A DNA stretch of 64,000 nucleotides from Gonapodya prolifera JEL478 (GCA_001574975.1 KQ965807.1:135425-199424); one strand, 5' to 3'; counted from the first letter of the stretch, positions 1-11,310 are shown. Numbers and translations: made by a program. The notes: generated by a model not told the origin, from the letters alone.

Positions 1-256
1 CAGATGCTTGAAGCGCGGACAAAATTTTCAGATGAGCCATAAACAGAGTAGACAAAAAGACAAGTAGAAGCTAATTGCGAGCTCTGCTTAGACTAATGTG
101 ACCCGTCTGTGTGGTCGCGGACTCTCATCTCAGAGAGCAATAAAATATATGGTCGCATTATGAGAGGGTGTTGACTTAGGCGGAGAATTGCTCGGCGCAT
201 CAACTCGCATTGTTCCTTCACAAGTACTCTCCACCCGCCCGATCGGAATCGGCAAA

Positions 257-1429
257 ATGAACACAATCTTCCAATTTGATCAGCTGTCGAATACTACAGT
301 CACGTTCTCGTGTCATTGCAACGCGACGACATTCACGATCGAAATCCCCACGTCTTCGCTCCCCCTCGCCGCGCACATATGCCACTGCTCCATCTGCCGA
401 CGAACTCGAGGCGCATCGTTGTTTGCGGTGAACGCAGAGGCGCCGTCCCCGCCGCGGTTCGTTAACGGGGATTTGGACACCGCGTGTACGCGCTACGTGG
501 CGAGGAAGCATCCGGAGGGAGTGAGGTGGTTCTGCCACACGTGTGGGGCGCACGTTTTGGGGTACAATATGCAGCGGTGGTACGTTTCTGCTGCGTTCGT
601 GAATTCAGTGGAGGATGGTGCCGCGATCGCGAGCAACAGCGATCTTGCGGTACAGAAACGGGGACTTGGCTCCAATCGCCCAGGTCTTGCAGAACAAATC
701 TTCAAGATTGGAGAGCATGTATTTACTCATAGTGCGCGTGATGGAGGAGCGGCCGGGTGGTGGACGAGAAATGATCTGGGAACTGGCACCATTGGACATT
801 GGAACCCACCAGCAAGTATGACGTCCACGCTACCATCTTCAGACCAAGCTCATGTGAGCAAGCAAGAACCTTACGACACCTTGAACTGCCACTGCCACTG
901 TGGCGGTGTATCGCTCACATTGCGCCGACCCGACATTGCAACAGAGGTCGGCCCTGGCACCCCTCTCCGTCGAACTGGTAACGCTGCAAAGGACCCTTCG
1001 AAGTGGCTCTCCTATACATGCTTCTGCGACTCATGTCGACTGACCGTAGGCACTCCAATGGTGCACTGGGTGGCCGTCGCATGGAACGCGCTCACTGTTC
1101 CCACCACCTCCGGCAGTGGCACGACGAGTCCACTCCCACAGGACCTCGTTGTAGGGAGCTCGATTACCTACCGCTCGTCACGTAACGTCACTCGCACCTT
1201 TTGTGGCGTCTGTGGTGCAACCATATTGTACTGCATGGACACAAATCGGGGCAAGGTTGTAGACCTTGCTGCGGGTCTGCTTGATTCGAGTGATGGGGTG
1301 AGGGCGGAAGACTGGTGCGAGTGGAAGACTGATTTACGGGACGAATATGTGGGGGACGGGAAGAAGTATCATCGAGCGTGGGTGGAGAGGTACATGGAAG
1401 GCATTGCAGGGTGGGGAAAAGCCCTGTAA
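257..1429 (+). CDS. Double GFA/CENP-V domain protein
   Basis: Single-exon frame of 390 residues from the ATG at 257. It carries two copies of the GFA (glutathione-dependent formaldehyde-activating enzyme/CENP-V) zinc fold. The first copy (about residues 18-120) has CHC, then CHCSIC, then FCHTCGAHVL. The second (about 205-350) has CHCHCGGVSL, then CFCDSC, then FCGVCGATIL. Each copy therefore keeps the cysteine sets that bind zinc in this family. Bacterial and fungal members are usually single-domain proteins of 130-200 residues, so this is a tandem fusion. Known biochemistry of the family is thin: spontaneous glutathione-formaldehyde adduct binding has been proposed and later disputed. Function here is unassigned beyond a zinc-binding fold. 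The open frame runs 69 bases upstream without another ATG. Confidence 0.85.
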   Translation: MNTIFQFDQLSNTTVTFSCHCNATTFTIEIPTSSLPLAAHICHCSICRRTRGASLFAVNAEAPSPPRFVNGDLDTACTRYVARKHPEGVRWFCHTCGAHVLGYNMQRWYVSAAFVNSVEDGAAIASNSDLAVQKRGLGSNRPGLAEQIFKIGEHVFTHSARDGGAAGWWTRNDLGTGTIGHWNPPASMTSTLPSSDQAHVSKQEPYDTLNCHCHCGGVSLTLRRPDIATEVGPGTPLRRTGNAAKDPSKWLSYTCFCDSCRLTVGTPMVHWVAVAWNALTVPTTSGSGTTSPLPQDLVVGSSITYRSSRNVTRTFCGVCGATILYCMDTNRGKVVDLAAGLLDSSDGVRAEDWCEWKTDLRDEYVGDGKKYHRAWVERYMEGIAGWGKAL

Positions 1430-1944
1430 ATGTAAATGGAAAATTTTCGCAAGACTGTTATCTTTATATATGGGAAGTGTAGTTGCAAAATAAGAGAAGC
1501 TTCAAAAACTTCCAGTTGAATCCCCAATTCCTCTACATTCCACCCACACTTTCACATGGAGTTTGTGTCACGAAGAAAAGAACATGCTCGCTGAAAGAAG
1601 GTCGGTAATGGTGTTCCGTGGCAGAACGCTCGCATGGTATTGTTCCCCAGGGAAGGAAAATTCACGGTGGGATATTTCGGTGTGACATGTGGCAATCACT
1701 GTCTCATATGGCGGCCACCGCCTGCTGAACCAAAGTGGCCGTTGGACCCGGCGTCCGCGGAAAACATTGATTCCTGGGGACTGCTCTTGGCACTCATGCA
1801 CGGCACAATCTAATACTCTGAAATAAGGAAAAACGCCACCTCATACACGGACAGAGTCACCACCTCACACCCCTTCAAGTGGTGGCGAGCACCGAACCCT
1901 ACTCCCTCCACCGGCTACCCAACGCACCACTCCACGCACCACCA
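1430..1944. other. Intergenic, nothing recognised
   Basis: Between the GFA gene and the 3' end of the oxidoreductase. Only short open frames without family resemblance; probably the two converging 3' untranslated regions. Confidence 0.5.
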
Positions 1945-3614
1945 TCACAACCCCAACCCCTTCCACACCTCCTCCTCCACATCCACAATCCTCCCCTCCC
2001 TCCTGGCCGTCTCGATCGCCAACGCTGTCACGGCCGCGACGTACATGTCCTTTATCGTCGCGGAGTGGGCCGAGCGCGGGGCAGGGGGAGGGGTTGGCGT
2101 CGCAGTCGAAATGGATGGCGATGTCGTTTTTGTGTCGGGGACTGGCACGTTGGCCCCGCCGTCGCCGCCTCCCGCCACCGCCCCCGCAGCCAAAACCTCG
2201 TTCCACTCCTTCCCGACACGACACACCTCCTCCCACCACTGCACGACCATATGCACGTCGCCACCTCCATGCGTGTCCTCTCCCCCTTCTTGTCCAGGCC
2301 CGCCGGCGACGTCGCCCCCACCTGCGATCCGCTTCGCCTCCATGGCGCCCGTTTTGAGGTCGGCGCAGATGGAGCCCTCGAGGCCGCAGATGAAGAGGCG
2401 CCGCTGTTTAATGGCGGAAAAGGAGTTGAGGTGAAAAGTGGCGCGGATGCCGGATCTGGGGGGACGGCAGAAGTCTAAGTTGGGGTAGAAGAAGGCGGTT
2501 AACGTTCAGGCCCTAGAACGTACCTGTACTCGAGGATCACGACAAGATTGTCCTCGATCTCCCCGCCGGACGTGAACGGACTCTCTACGTATGGGTAGCT
2601 GGGCCAGTGCCTGAACGTGCCAGACCCCGCGCCACTGGCCTTTGCATCCTCCGCGATCTTTTCCGCAACCTCTGCATTCTCTGGCTTGAAAATATCCAAC
2701 CCTCCAAACGCGGCCACTTTGGACGGCACGTCCCCGCCAAGCAGCCAGGACATGACGTCGAGGTCGTGGCAGGATTTCTCCAGGATGTTTGGGCCGGAGA
2801 GCGAGAGGAAGCGACGCCAGTTACGGAATATGAAGCTCCCGTGCTCACGCCCGAGGACCTCGTTGAATTCGCAGCTGATGATCTTACCCGTGAGTTTTTG
2901 GCCGTGGATCAGGTCGTGTACCCGTTGGTAGAGCGGGGCGTGGCGGAGGACGAAGCCTGTGATGAAGCGCGGGATTGGCGGTGCTGGTTCGTTGGTGGGA
3001 TGGGCACTAGTTTGGGAGGACAGGACGGCCTCGTAAATGTCCTTACAGTCCTGCAGGGTCGTCGCGAGCGGTTTTTCGCAGAAGATGTTGTACCCGGCCC
3101 GCACGGCGGCGAGACAGTCGCGCCGGTGGAGCGAGTTGATGGAGGACACGACGCACCACTTGTTCCAGATTTTCGGTGGTTTGGGTTCGGCTGCGCCGTC
3201 GCTCGCGGGGTCCTTCTCTGCCACGACGGCGTCGGGAATTTCCAGCGCCTTGGCCCGGTCGACATCTCCATCCTCGCCCTCCCTCAACACCACCTTATGG
3301 AACGTCGCCGATCCTTCCAAGTCCGCCACGAACAGATGCGCGCGCAGCTCGCTCGCGGCCATTTCTACCGCGTTTTCGTTCACGTCCGCCACGACGATGC
3401 GCCGAATGGAGCCCCGCGCGAGGCCGAGCAGGACTGGGAGGACCATCATTGCACGACCGCCGCATCCGAAAAGGACCAGGTTGATGGGTGGGCCGGTGTA
3501 TGTGGGCGGGGGTGGGATTTGTGGTGTTGGCCGGCGCACGACGTGGAATGAGGGTTCGGGTGGTCGGCGTTTGAAGGCGGAGAGAAACGGGAAGGAATCG
3601 AGTATTTTGTCCAT
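1945..3614 (-). CDS. Gfo/Idh/MocA-family NAD(P)-dependent oxidoreductase
   Basis: Two exons on the minus strand, 3614-2524 and 2455-1945, with a 68-base GT-AG intron that joins LEYR to SGIRATFH in frame; total 533 residues. The N-terminal Rossmann fold shows INLVLFGCGGRA (about residues 44-55) as the dinucleotide loop, and the family motif CEKPLATT follows at about residues 180-187. The C-terminal half (LSGPNILEKSCHDLDVMSWLLG) corresponds to the substrate-binding alpha/beta domain with its conserved HDLD stretch. Family members oxidise or reduce sugars, inositols or related polyols in the cytosol; the substrate cannot be told from sequence. The last 100 residues are Gly/Ala/Pro-rich and may be divergent. 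A long open frame on the opposite strand is a shadow of the high GC content. Confidence 0.88.
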
Positions 3615-3894
3615 GTGTGGTGGGGTGAATAGAGAGAGCGGCGGGTGCGATTGATGTTAAGTAAAGTTCGAATTCGGCTGAACTCTTGGCGAATGGCCAC
3701 AGCAACCTTTCAACCCTCAAAAGCGGGCACCCGGGCGATTCGACCCACGGGGCGGGCGGCATCACTTCAGTGTCTCTTTTCTTCGCGTGTGCTGGTTGTA
3801 TGCATTAGAAGATACAGGTACCAAGAAATCGTGCAAAGCCGCAAATAATGGAAATGAGCTAAACGGTTGTTTAGGTGAGGTACACCGTCCGAAT

Positions 3895-4154
3895 TCACTC
3901 CCACTCGGGGTCGAACAAATCGATACCAACGTCCACGGTGATCCCTGGGTTTCGAAGACTGTAAAAGAGCGTCGCGAGGTTCCGGTGTGCGATCGTTGGC
4001 AGGTACTAAAATTTGAAATATCGTGACGTTCAAATAGACCGTAGTGGCAGCTTGCAACTGCATAAGGCGAGATTCCACTCACTTTTGTCGGGAATATAAT
4101 AACAGCAGGTTCCTTGGTGAAACGAGTGTCGCAGGGAGCAGAAGACAGGCTCAT
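3895..4154 (-). CDS. Small hypothetical protein, two exons
   Basis: I do not recognise this gene. A 72-base exon from an ATG at 4154 ends IIFPTK at a good GTGAGT donor (intron 4082-4006, 77 bases), and the second exon (4005-3895) reads YLPTIAHRNLATLFYSL and ends LFDPEWE at a TGA. The joined product has 60 residues and looks like real protein, with no low complexity. The true start may lie further upstream, because an overlapping frame stays open to 4587. No domain assigned. Confidence 0.35.
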
Positions 4155-4661
4155 TTTCGACGACCATGAATTTGAAATTGGCTTTCAACACAGTGTCTTG
4201 TTCCATCGGCGTCCATTCCGACCATTGCGAATTCCCCCAAGGACGTGACGGGCACGGATTCAGGCCGGCTCTTGGTGAGCTCGAGGAGAGGTCACAGCGT
4301 GGGATGTAGGTTGTCGAGACGAAGAAAGGGGTGATGGTGGGCGAAAGGCGGCGAAAATGAGTGCAGGAGAAGGCGAAGAACTTTTGCGATGACATCATTT
4401 TGATTTTGTGGGCGAACGTGAATGAGTGTGCTGTGGTCCGCCACGTCACGAATCGAATGCAACGCTTGAAATCAGAGACACGGCAATGCTCATGGGCTTT
4501 CTCTTGATATGTATTAGTAGAGCTAACCCTCTCTGCGCTTGTCTCTGCGCATCCGTTGCAGCTCCGGTGCCACAGCATTCCCCGCAAGGCACGGGCGGTC
4601 TTCGCATTCCGAACTCCTTTTCGTCACTCGTTTCCCGCCGATTCTCCCCCGATTCCACACC

Positions 4662-5187
4662 ATGTCAACCGCAAGACCTTCCCAGCCCTGCTACGCCGTC
4701 ATCTTCACTTCAAAGAGACGGAAACAGGTCGACGGCAAGAGCGACGGGTACGATGTCATGGTGAGCTTCTTTCTTTGAACAGCCCCGTTGTCAGATGTTA
4801 GATAACGCAACGTTGTCGCGTCGCCCACTTGTCCGACCCCAAGTCCGCCGAAATGGCCAGCCTAGTCACCATCCAGCCGGGGTTCCTCGGATCCGAAACG
4901 GCGCGAAGACCGGACGGGGTCGGCATTACCGTGGCGTATTTCAAGGACGAGGTATGTCCTTGCCTTTGCGTGTCTCGAGTGCGCGGAGATGTGCCCCCTT
5001 ACTCCTGCTCTTCGCTCCGCCCCGTTGATAGGCTTCGATCCTCGCCTGGCGCAACAACTCCTACCACTCTGTCGCCCAACGTCTCGGAAGGGAGAAGTTC
5101 TACGACGAGTACGAGCTGACGATTGCAAAGGTGGAGCGGAGTTATGGGTGGAAGTGGGATGGGGTGGAGGCCAAGGCGAAGATTTGA
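4662..5187 (+). CDS. Antibiotic biosynthesis monooxygenase (ABM)-fold protein
   Basis: Three exons, 4662-4760, 4802-4951 and 5032-5187, giving 134 residues. The introns are 41 bases (GTGAGC...TTAG) and 80 bases (GTATGT...ATAG), both phase 0. The product has the family signature of small dimeric alpha/beta-barrel enzymes: PGFLGSETAR, GVGITVAYFKDE, ILAWRNNSYHSVAQ and FYDEYELTIAKVERSY. These proteins act on hydrophobic or haem-like substrates or have stress-related roles; the exact reaction is unknown. Length fits the family of about 100-130 residues. The first intron is short, but no other acceptor keeps the frame. Confidence 0.8.
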
Positions 5188-5364
5188 TTTATTGCGGGCA
5201 CCGATAATGAGCGATGATTCGGGGTAATTTACTACGAGCGCGTATAGTACATGAACCAAGCTTTTACAAGCAATATCTTCGTATCAAATGTCACACCACT
5301 TCTGCCTCTTCAAATGTTCGTCTCGTCTCCCACCCTCACAACTCCCACCTCTGACCCACCGCAA

Positions 5365-6395
5365 TCACTCCTCCTCCCTCATCACCACATACTCCCTGGA
5401 GCTAAACCCAAACTTAACCACATCCCCTTGCCTCAACTCCACGTACCGCGACGAGGGTATCCGCGACCCGTTGACGTGGGTCCCGTTGGCCGAGTCCAGG
5501 TCGATAATGTACGGTCTAAAAGTGCCAATTGGTTCGCAGTTCCATTAGCACAGAGCACAACCACCACCACCCCCAGCCCTCAAGCCGGAGACCACCCCCC
5601 AGGGACTCACTTGACGGCCTTCCCCTCCCCCTCCTTCCCCTCCACGAGCCTATACTGCACCACGGCGTACTGCTTGAAGCAAGAAGGGTGGTCCACGGGG
5701 ATGTCGGCCACGAGACGATCCCGGCCCAGGAGGTACGCGGATTGGCGGTGGATGTGGAAGATGTCTGGTGCGGGGTGGGCGGGGAGGGGTGGAGAGAGGG
5801 CATAAGAGATGGACGGCGTCAGGCTCGCTTGCAGCAGAGGTGAAGAAGACACTAGAGCCCATGCGCCATCGAATGACTCGAGCTATCGTTCCCATCGTCC
5901 CCCTCGGTCAGCACTTCGTGCTTAAGCCTCGATGCACTCTCCGCGTGATAGCTTCGATCAGCACCTAGCGGCGCTTAAGCCTCGGGGTTCTCACCCGTCT
6001 CCTTCCCATCCTTGAACACATACAGCCGCCACTTGACACCCGATTTCCTCGCCGCCGTCGGGTAGTTCGTGCTTCACGGCGCGAGAGGGAGAGGCAGATG
6101 GGGTGCGAGGTCCTCGTCGTGGAGGATCAGGTCGAGGACTGCCATCCCCCCGCCCCCGACGGTCACGGTCCCGTCGCCCGGCCCCTTCCCGCCCATCCGC
6201 GTCGTTCTCGATCTCCACCCTCGCTCTGTCGCCATCCCTATCCCTCTCCCTCTCACCGCCTCTATCCCGCACCGGACTGCGCTCCCGCTCCCTCCGTCCC
6301 CCCACGTCGCCGTCGCCATCCCGCCCTCGATGCTTTTTGTCCCTTTCCCGCTCGTGGTTTGAGGATGGCGACGGGCGGCGGCGGCGGCCGGACAT
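5365..6395 (-). CDS. SNIP1: SNIP1/PML1-type FHA-domain protein
   Basis: Exons at 6395-5995, 5764-5611 and 5515-5365. The N-terminus is an Arg/Asp/Glu/Ser-rich tail from the ATG at 6395 (MSGRRRRPSPSSNHERERDK). The FHA domain is spread over the last exons: KWRLYVFKDGKET, HIHRQSAYLLGRDRLVADIP, DHPSCFKQYAVVQYRLVE, then PYIIDLDSANGTHVNG and VELRQGDVVKFG. The order and spacing match SNIP1, whose yeast counterpart Pml1 belongs to the nuclear pre-mRNA retention and splicing (RES) complex. The introns are 230 and 95 bases. The reading frame of the first exon does not run into KWRLYVFK: NYPTAARKSGVKWRLYVF is one frame over, so a further small intron near 6075-6200 or a sequence error must lie there. 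Family assignment is firm; the first exon's end is not. Confidence 0.87.
5912..5984. repeat. Imperfect direct repeat inside a SNIP1 intron
   Basis: Two copies of a roughly 27-base unit beginning TCAGCAC and ending GCTTAAGCCTCG lie back to back in the unusually long 230-base intron. They may explain its length. Confidence 0.55.
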
Positions 6396-6474
6396 TCGTG
6401 CTTGGAGGCGGGAGGGAATTTAGCCGAGAGTGAATTTTGAACGTCAGGAATCACAGGGCAAGGTGGGGGTATCT

Positions 6475-7938
6475 TTATTGTCTGAGAACGTAGTATGTAT
6501 CGTACAGGTTGTTGAGGAACACCGAGTCGTTCTGCAATTCCGGGGTTGGCAATATAGTCACGGTCCATTCCACAACATGGTACGGTACGCAACTCGACCC
6601 ACCTGCAACAAATACACCAACCGCTCCATCAACTCCATCTTACTCAACCTCCCCTCCGCCGGCGCCGGTGCGGGCGCGAGCGCTCCTTCGGCGAGGAGGA
6701 ACACGTCCTCAAGCGTGCGTATGTTGAGCAGCTGCACGTTGGCGGGCAGTGGCGCCGCATGGGGCGACGACGAAGGGTGCATTCCACCAGCGTCGGCGTC
6801 GGCGGAAGTGGCGGTGACGGAGGACTGGCTCTGCCTGAGGAGCGCGCGCGGGGAGACCAGTGAGGCCGAGAGTTGGGACGGCGGGATGTTCATACCGCTG
6901 AATGTGGGCGCGGTGGCAGAGACGGGAGAGGGCGATGCGGATGGGTGGTGAAGGGCGTGTGGGATGTGCGGTGATTGAGGCACGTGATGCCCCGAAGTTT
7001 GGAGAGATGTAGGACGAGGTATAGTTGCTTGCGGCACGACGTGTGCAGAGTGCCCGTTGTATCCCCCCGGTACTGATGCGTAGGAGGTGGAGGATGGGAC
7101 GACTGCGGGTTGTTCGCCTTCCCGCGCGGCGCTTTGGAGTTTGGCCCGTGTGAGCATGCTCATGATGTCGGGTTGGGGTGGAGCAGCTTGGGGCACGGGG
7201 AGAGTGTCCGGTTTGGGGGCGGGACTTGGGTTGTGGAAGGGTTCGGACAGCGAGGATGCGAGTCTAAAGCATGATGTAAGGGAGTCCCCGACTTCCAATT
7301 TCCATTGACGGGCTCGTAGTGGAGGCTCAGGACTCACTTGATCATCAACCTCCCAATCCTTTCTCGCTCCTCCCTATCGTACACCCACAATCCAAACACC
7401 GAATCTAAACGACACGGGCGGGCACACCTCTGGTCAGCACCAGTCTCGCCGAAAAAAACAACCTCCCACCGCGACTCGACTCACGCTCGTCCTGCCTGTA
7501 AATCAAGTACTCGTCGGCGAGTTCCACTTCGAGCCCACGCAGCGAGACGACGAGGTTCTCGGCGCCGACGCGGTTGAGGATCCAGAACGCGTAGTCGTGG
7601 GCGCGGTGCAGGATGAAAAGCGTGCCTTCGAGGGGGGATTTTGTCTGGTGTTACAGCAGAGGTATGGGGCAGGACGGTTGTTCAGGGAAGATACAAGTGA
7701 GATAACGAAGGATTTCCACCCAGCAACGACGCAACGACGGGGCAAAACCCCTCTAACGAAATCCACTCAAACGCACCCATGTCTCCTCCCCCTGCTTGTA
7801 CTCATACGCGACAGCATGGCTCGCTGCATCGAGAATGTCGAGCACGGAGGGGTCGTAGCGCTGCAGGACGTCGAGGTTTGCCGCTTTGCGCCGCGCCGGG
7901 TCGACGGAGAAGGCGGATGCGGAGAGGTGGGATGTCAT
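6475..7938 (-). CDS. DCP1: mRNA-decapping activator Dcp1
   Basis: Five exons: 7938-7777, 7644-7485, 7404-7338, 7263-6603 and 6531-6475, joining in frame to 368 residues. The EVH1-like domain fills the first three exons: LDVLQRYDPSVLDIL, EGTLFILHRAHDYAFWILNR, LVVSLRGLEVELADEYLIYR and SVFGLWVYDREERERIGRLM. A Pro/Ser/Ala-rich linker of about 180 residues follows. The C-terminus (LSKMELMERLVYLLQNDSVF, then LNNLYDTYYVLRQ) matches the trimerisation and terminal region of metazoan and fungal Dcp1. The protein activates the Dcp2 decapping enzyme in cytoplasmic mRNA decay bodies. Introns are 71-132 bases. The ATG lies 12 bases from a 109-base G tract (C in the sense direction), so the 5' leader of the message would be almost pure C. 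Confidence 0.93.
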
Positions 7939-7949
7939 GGGCGGCGGGG

Positions 7950-8059
<110 letters not shown>

Positions 8060-8589
8060 CGAGGGAGTGGATGGAAAGGTGGTTGCTGTTGGGAGGTGAT
8101 GGATAAGAAGACGCGGGGGCCTGGGAAGAAACGTCCGCGCGAAAAGGAAGGGATGAGAGCGCGCTGCGTTCTCTGATGCCGTCCAGGAGCGAGCGTTTGG
8201 TTGGGGTGTGGCGCCGGTAGAATTATGGTCCACTCAACCGTCGCTCCCTGTTGCCAGGAGAGAAGAGCCTGTTACGTTCCAAAAAAACAACACGCCACCC
8301 AAATGTGGAAGGTGTCAGAACAAAAACATTGTGTTGGGTTGCAAGTGTCATGCACACACTCTCGAAATGCATCAAAAACAATATATCAATAAGCGACACA
8401 CGTAGAATGGCGAACGTTCAGACTTTTGGCATGTTCGCTTCGTCGGTGCTGCGGTCTGGTACAGAATGGTGAGTTAATCGACACCCGCCTATGAAGAACC
8501 AGGTCCAGGGCCCCTTTCTCTGAAAGAGTATTTGCAGGACGAGGTACAGCGGAATAACTACTTGTGGAACCCATTTGTTTATCTTATCG

Positions 8590-9200
8590 GGGCCTGCCCT
8601 CTTTCTACTCACGTCCCGGTTGATGATTACAAAGGAGCAATCCACCAAATCGCTTCTTGCCACCAAGGTCACTCTCGTACCAATATATGATGCACCCGTG
8701 TCACTGCTATTACTTTTTCCCCAACGCACATTATTTTGAAATTCCACATGATCTGAAAATGGACACCTCAGCCTTGAGAGCACCCGATGGTGGGGCAAGA
8801 CTCCACAAGCACTTGAGAACACTCCGTTTGAGCAAGGAATGGTGTTTCGAGAGAGGTGAAGCAATTCGAGATCGTGCCTTCCCTCAATTGCATAGCCTGA
8901 AACTTCATTACTTCCTGGATCTGGATTTGGGAGTTTCTTTAGAAGATGACGACTATGAGGCCTAAATGGATCGAAGTCTTGAAGCTGTGTTGGCACTAAA
9001 GGGACTTCTTGATACATGCCCTGGAGTGACTGCTACCATATTGGTGGACGATCGTTGGGGTGATGAGACTGATGTGTCCAATTACATGCATGTTAAGAAA
9101 GACCCCTCAGGCAGTACTAGGCGCCTGAGCGCCGTACGATCTTTTTTTAAAACCCCGTATTGCTCTGGAACGTATGTTAGGTGGTGGAGGTTACACATTG
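8590..9200 (+). pseudogene. F-box-like family member, decayed 3' fragment (copy A)
   Basis: Fragment of the repeated family seen again near 33-36 kb, 46-51 kb and 54 kb. It contains the family landmarks of the C-terminal half: FPNAHYFE, RLHKHLRTLRLS, then AVLALKGLLDTCPGV. The F-box half is absent. The frame shifts before FPNAHYFE (PVSLLLLFP is read in another frame) and a stop separates the DDDYEA end from MDRSLEAV, so the copy is broken. The nearest relative in the window is copy F at 50-51 kb. Confidence 0.7.
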
Positions 9201-9731
9201 ACAGATGAGCTGCTCCCTTTCTAGGTAAGATGAATAGATAATTTAGCAACAAAGGTATTTTAAGAGAATGGAATGTGGAAGTGGAAATCCAAGAAAGTAA
9301 TTACATTCGCATTGAGGAAGGTCCGCTTTTGATTCCGTGGATAAGCCCGGTCACATAACACCTGAATTTAGGTAAGGTGGAGGCTGCGACGTGATATATC
9401 GGTTTTCGACAATTCACTCCACATGTCATTTGCTGAGAGCAAGTGGGTTGACCATGTGGGAAGTTTGGTCCGGTGATTATTTCACTCTGCAGCTGCTCCT
9501 ATGACCGGCCAACGAATAACGGTGTGTAGTATATTGGTCTGTTTTTGTAATTTATTTTGAGTTGACAAACGGGACGATGAGTTTGGTGAAAGGCCGTGAA
9601 AACACAACCAGCAGGTTGCTGCGGTCGGATACCGCCTGCTCCAACCTCTGCCCATCGTCCGACACGGACATGCAAGGCCCCAATCTCAGTGAGCGATGCA
9701 GCTTCATCTTTGGCACACGCGTCGTAGCTGA

Positions 9732-11155
9732 GACAGCGCATCGATTGCAGAGAAGGCGCTGAGTCTCACGCATGCGTACAGCCGCCCACCATCCGGCAGC
9801 GGAGTCACGGCCCGGGGGGAATCCGCCGTCTTCAAAGGCATGATCGAGGAGCAGTTCCTGTCTTCGTGAGTGTCGCCACGTCTCAGAGTCGATCCGAGTG
9901 TCGGATGATGCATCGGAACTTATGACATATCAGGTGGGCACCGTTCGGGGGCTACGTGCTGGCGATTGGCGCACACGCGGCGAGGGAGGAAGTGCGGAGA
10001 CGCGGGCTCCAGGAGAGCTATCCCGGTGAGCACACCCGCGTCTGATGGACTAGCGTATCGGAAGGGCCGGGTTCATAGTTTATCCTATTCCGTTCCGACG
10101 TCACACCACTCACCGCGCACAACAGAAATCGTGTCCATGACAGCATCGTGTCTCGAAGGCGGCCGCGTTGCGCCCTACATCGCTGTGGTCTCTCCGCTTC
10201 GGTTGGGGCGGTCGTTCGCGGTATGGGACGTCACGGTCAGGCAGGAGTCGGAAAAGACGCCGGGGAAGTGGGCGGCGCTGTTGCATGCGAGGGTCACCAC
10301 GGGAGATTTGAGCAGGGAACGGGGTGCGACGGAGATTCTGGGCCGAGACAGACGGACGTTGGTCAAGGACCCGTTTCTACGGACTCCAGCCGCCGATCCA
10401 TCTTCAAGCGAGAGCGGCTCGCCTTCCCCCTCCCCCTCTAAACCGGACGCCAACTTCAACCACCCTCTACGCTCCATCTGCATCCCCCGGCTCAACCCCG
10501 AATCCCACTTCATCCGCAGTCCTCGCACGGGGCTCAACTTTGTAGACATTGTCGAGACGCTGGACGAGCCGCACGACCCGGCATGGCACGCGACCATGGA
10601 AAAGGGCACTGAATGGCGGAAGTGGATTCGATGGAAGGGTGGGGACGGTACTAGTGCGCAGTGCCATGACGCGGTGTCGTTGGTGTTCTTCAGCGATTTC
10701 TGGCATTCGCCTGTCGGGTGGGGTGTGCGGAAAGGCAAGGATGATGGGCAGGCGCATGGGCCGGTGAGTTGGATTATTGCGAGCGCAGTGAGCAGTCCGA
10801 CCGAGGAGTCTGCCGGAGGCAGATTACTGCCAGGAAGCGGCTATTATCCAAGGCAGAGTACGGTGCGCTTATTCCCGCCGGAGGCGAATGCCCCGCGGAG
10901 CGTAATACTCAGGAGTGGAGACCATGATCGAACTTGCCACTCCGTCTGACCTGGCAAACCACTCTTCCCCGGCAGACGCTCGACTTCCACATCCAAATCC
11001 GGGCCATCCCCGACCCATCTCTCGAATGGCTTCTCCTCGTATCTCGATCGCGGTTCGCCACCAACGGCGCGAAGAGAGAGTGGGACGTCGAGATTTGGGA
11101 TGAGAGGGGGAAGTTGTTGAGTGTCGCGAGGTCAGTGGGTGTCGCAGTTAATTGA
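9732..11155 (+). CDS. Thioesterase-like (hotdog, acyl-CoA thioesterase superfamily) protein
   Basis: Four visible exons: 9732-9865, 9934-10025, 10126-10763 and 10976-11155. They join in frame through FLSSWAPFGGYVLAIG, then QESYPEIVSMTASCLEGG, then TLDFHIQIRAIPDPSLEW. The pattern fits the double-hotdog thioesterase-like family: an N-terminal WAPFGGYVLA helix start, VVSPLRLGRSFAVWDVTVRQ in the first hotdog, and LLVSRSRF with EIWDERGKLLSVAR in the second. Such proteins hydrolyse acyl-CoA thioesters. The 5' end is unresolved: the first exon is open back to a stop at 9729, without an ATG, so a further upstream exon is likely (ATG candidates near 9579 and 9670). The 212-base third intron holds a repeated element. 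Confidence 0.75.
10874..10920. repeat. Short dispersed repeat, copy 1
   Basis: About 47 bases (CCGCCGGAGGCGAAT ... CGCGGAGCG ... ATACTCA) in the third intron of the thioesterase gene, roughly 80 percent alike to a second copy at 11258-11310. A shorter GAGGAGTCTGCCGGAGGC lies 70 bases upstream, so the unit may be longer. Confidence 0.55.
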
Positions 11156-11257
11156 GGAGTGGCCTGGGAGTGTGATGAGCGGAGGCTGGCAGTCGAATCG
11201 GGAGGCAGCGGCCAGCGAGAGTAAGCGAGGCTGAACTCTTTGCGCGATAGAGAGGAG

Positions 11258-11310
11258 TCCGCCGGAAGCGAATTCTTCGCGGAGCGAAATTATACTCAAT
11301 GCTCTGGAGC
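11258..11310. repeat. Short dispersed repeat, copy 2
   Basis: Matches the element in the thioesterase intron (CCGCCGGAAGCGAAT ... CGCGGAGCG ... ATACTCA). It lies 100 bases past the thioesterase stop codon. Confidence 0.55.

Noticed and set aside
1568-1801. 77-codon minus-strand frame in the first intergenic region
   Set aside because: No motif, no splice partners, no homologue that I recognise.
2607-3551. Long plus-strand frame opposite the oxidoreductase
   Set aside because: Antisense shadow of a GC-rich coding exon; the minus strand shows the family motifs.
9727-9732. CTGAGA, the core of fungal TPP riboswitches
   Set aside because: The other conserved TPP-aptamer segments are missing nearby and the gene is not a thiamine gene.
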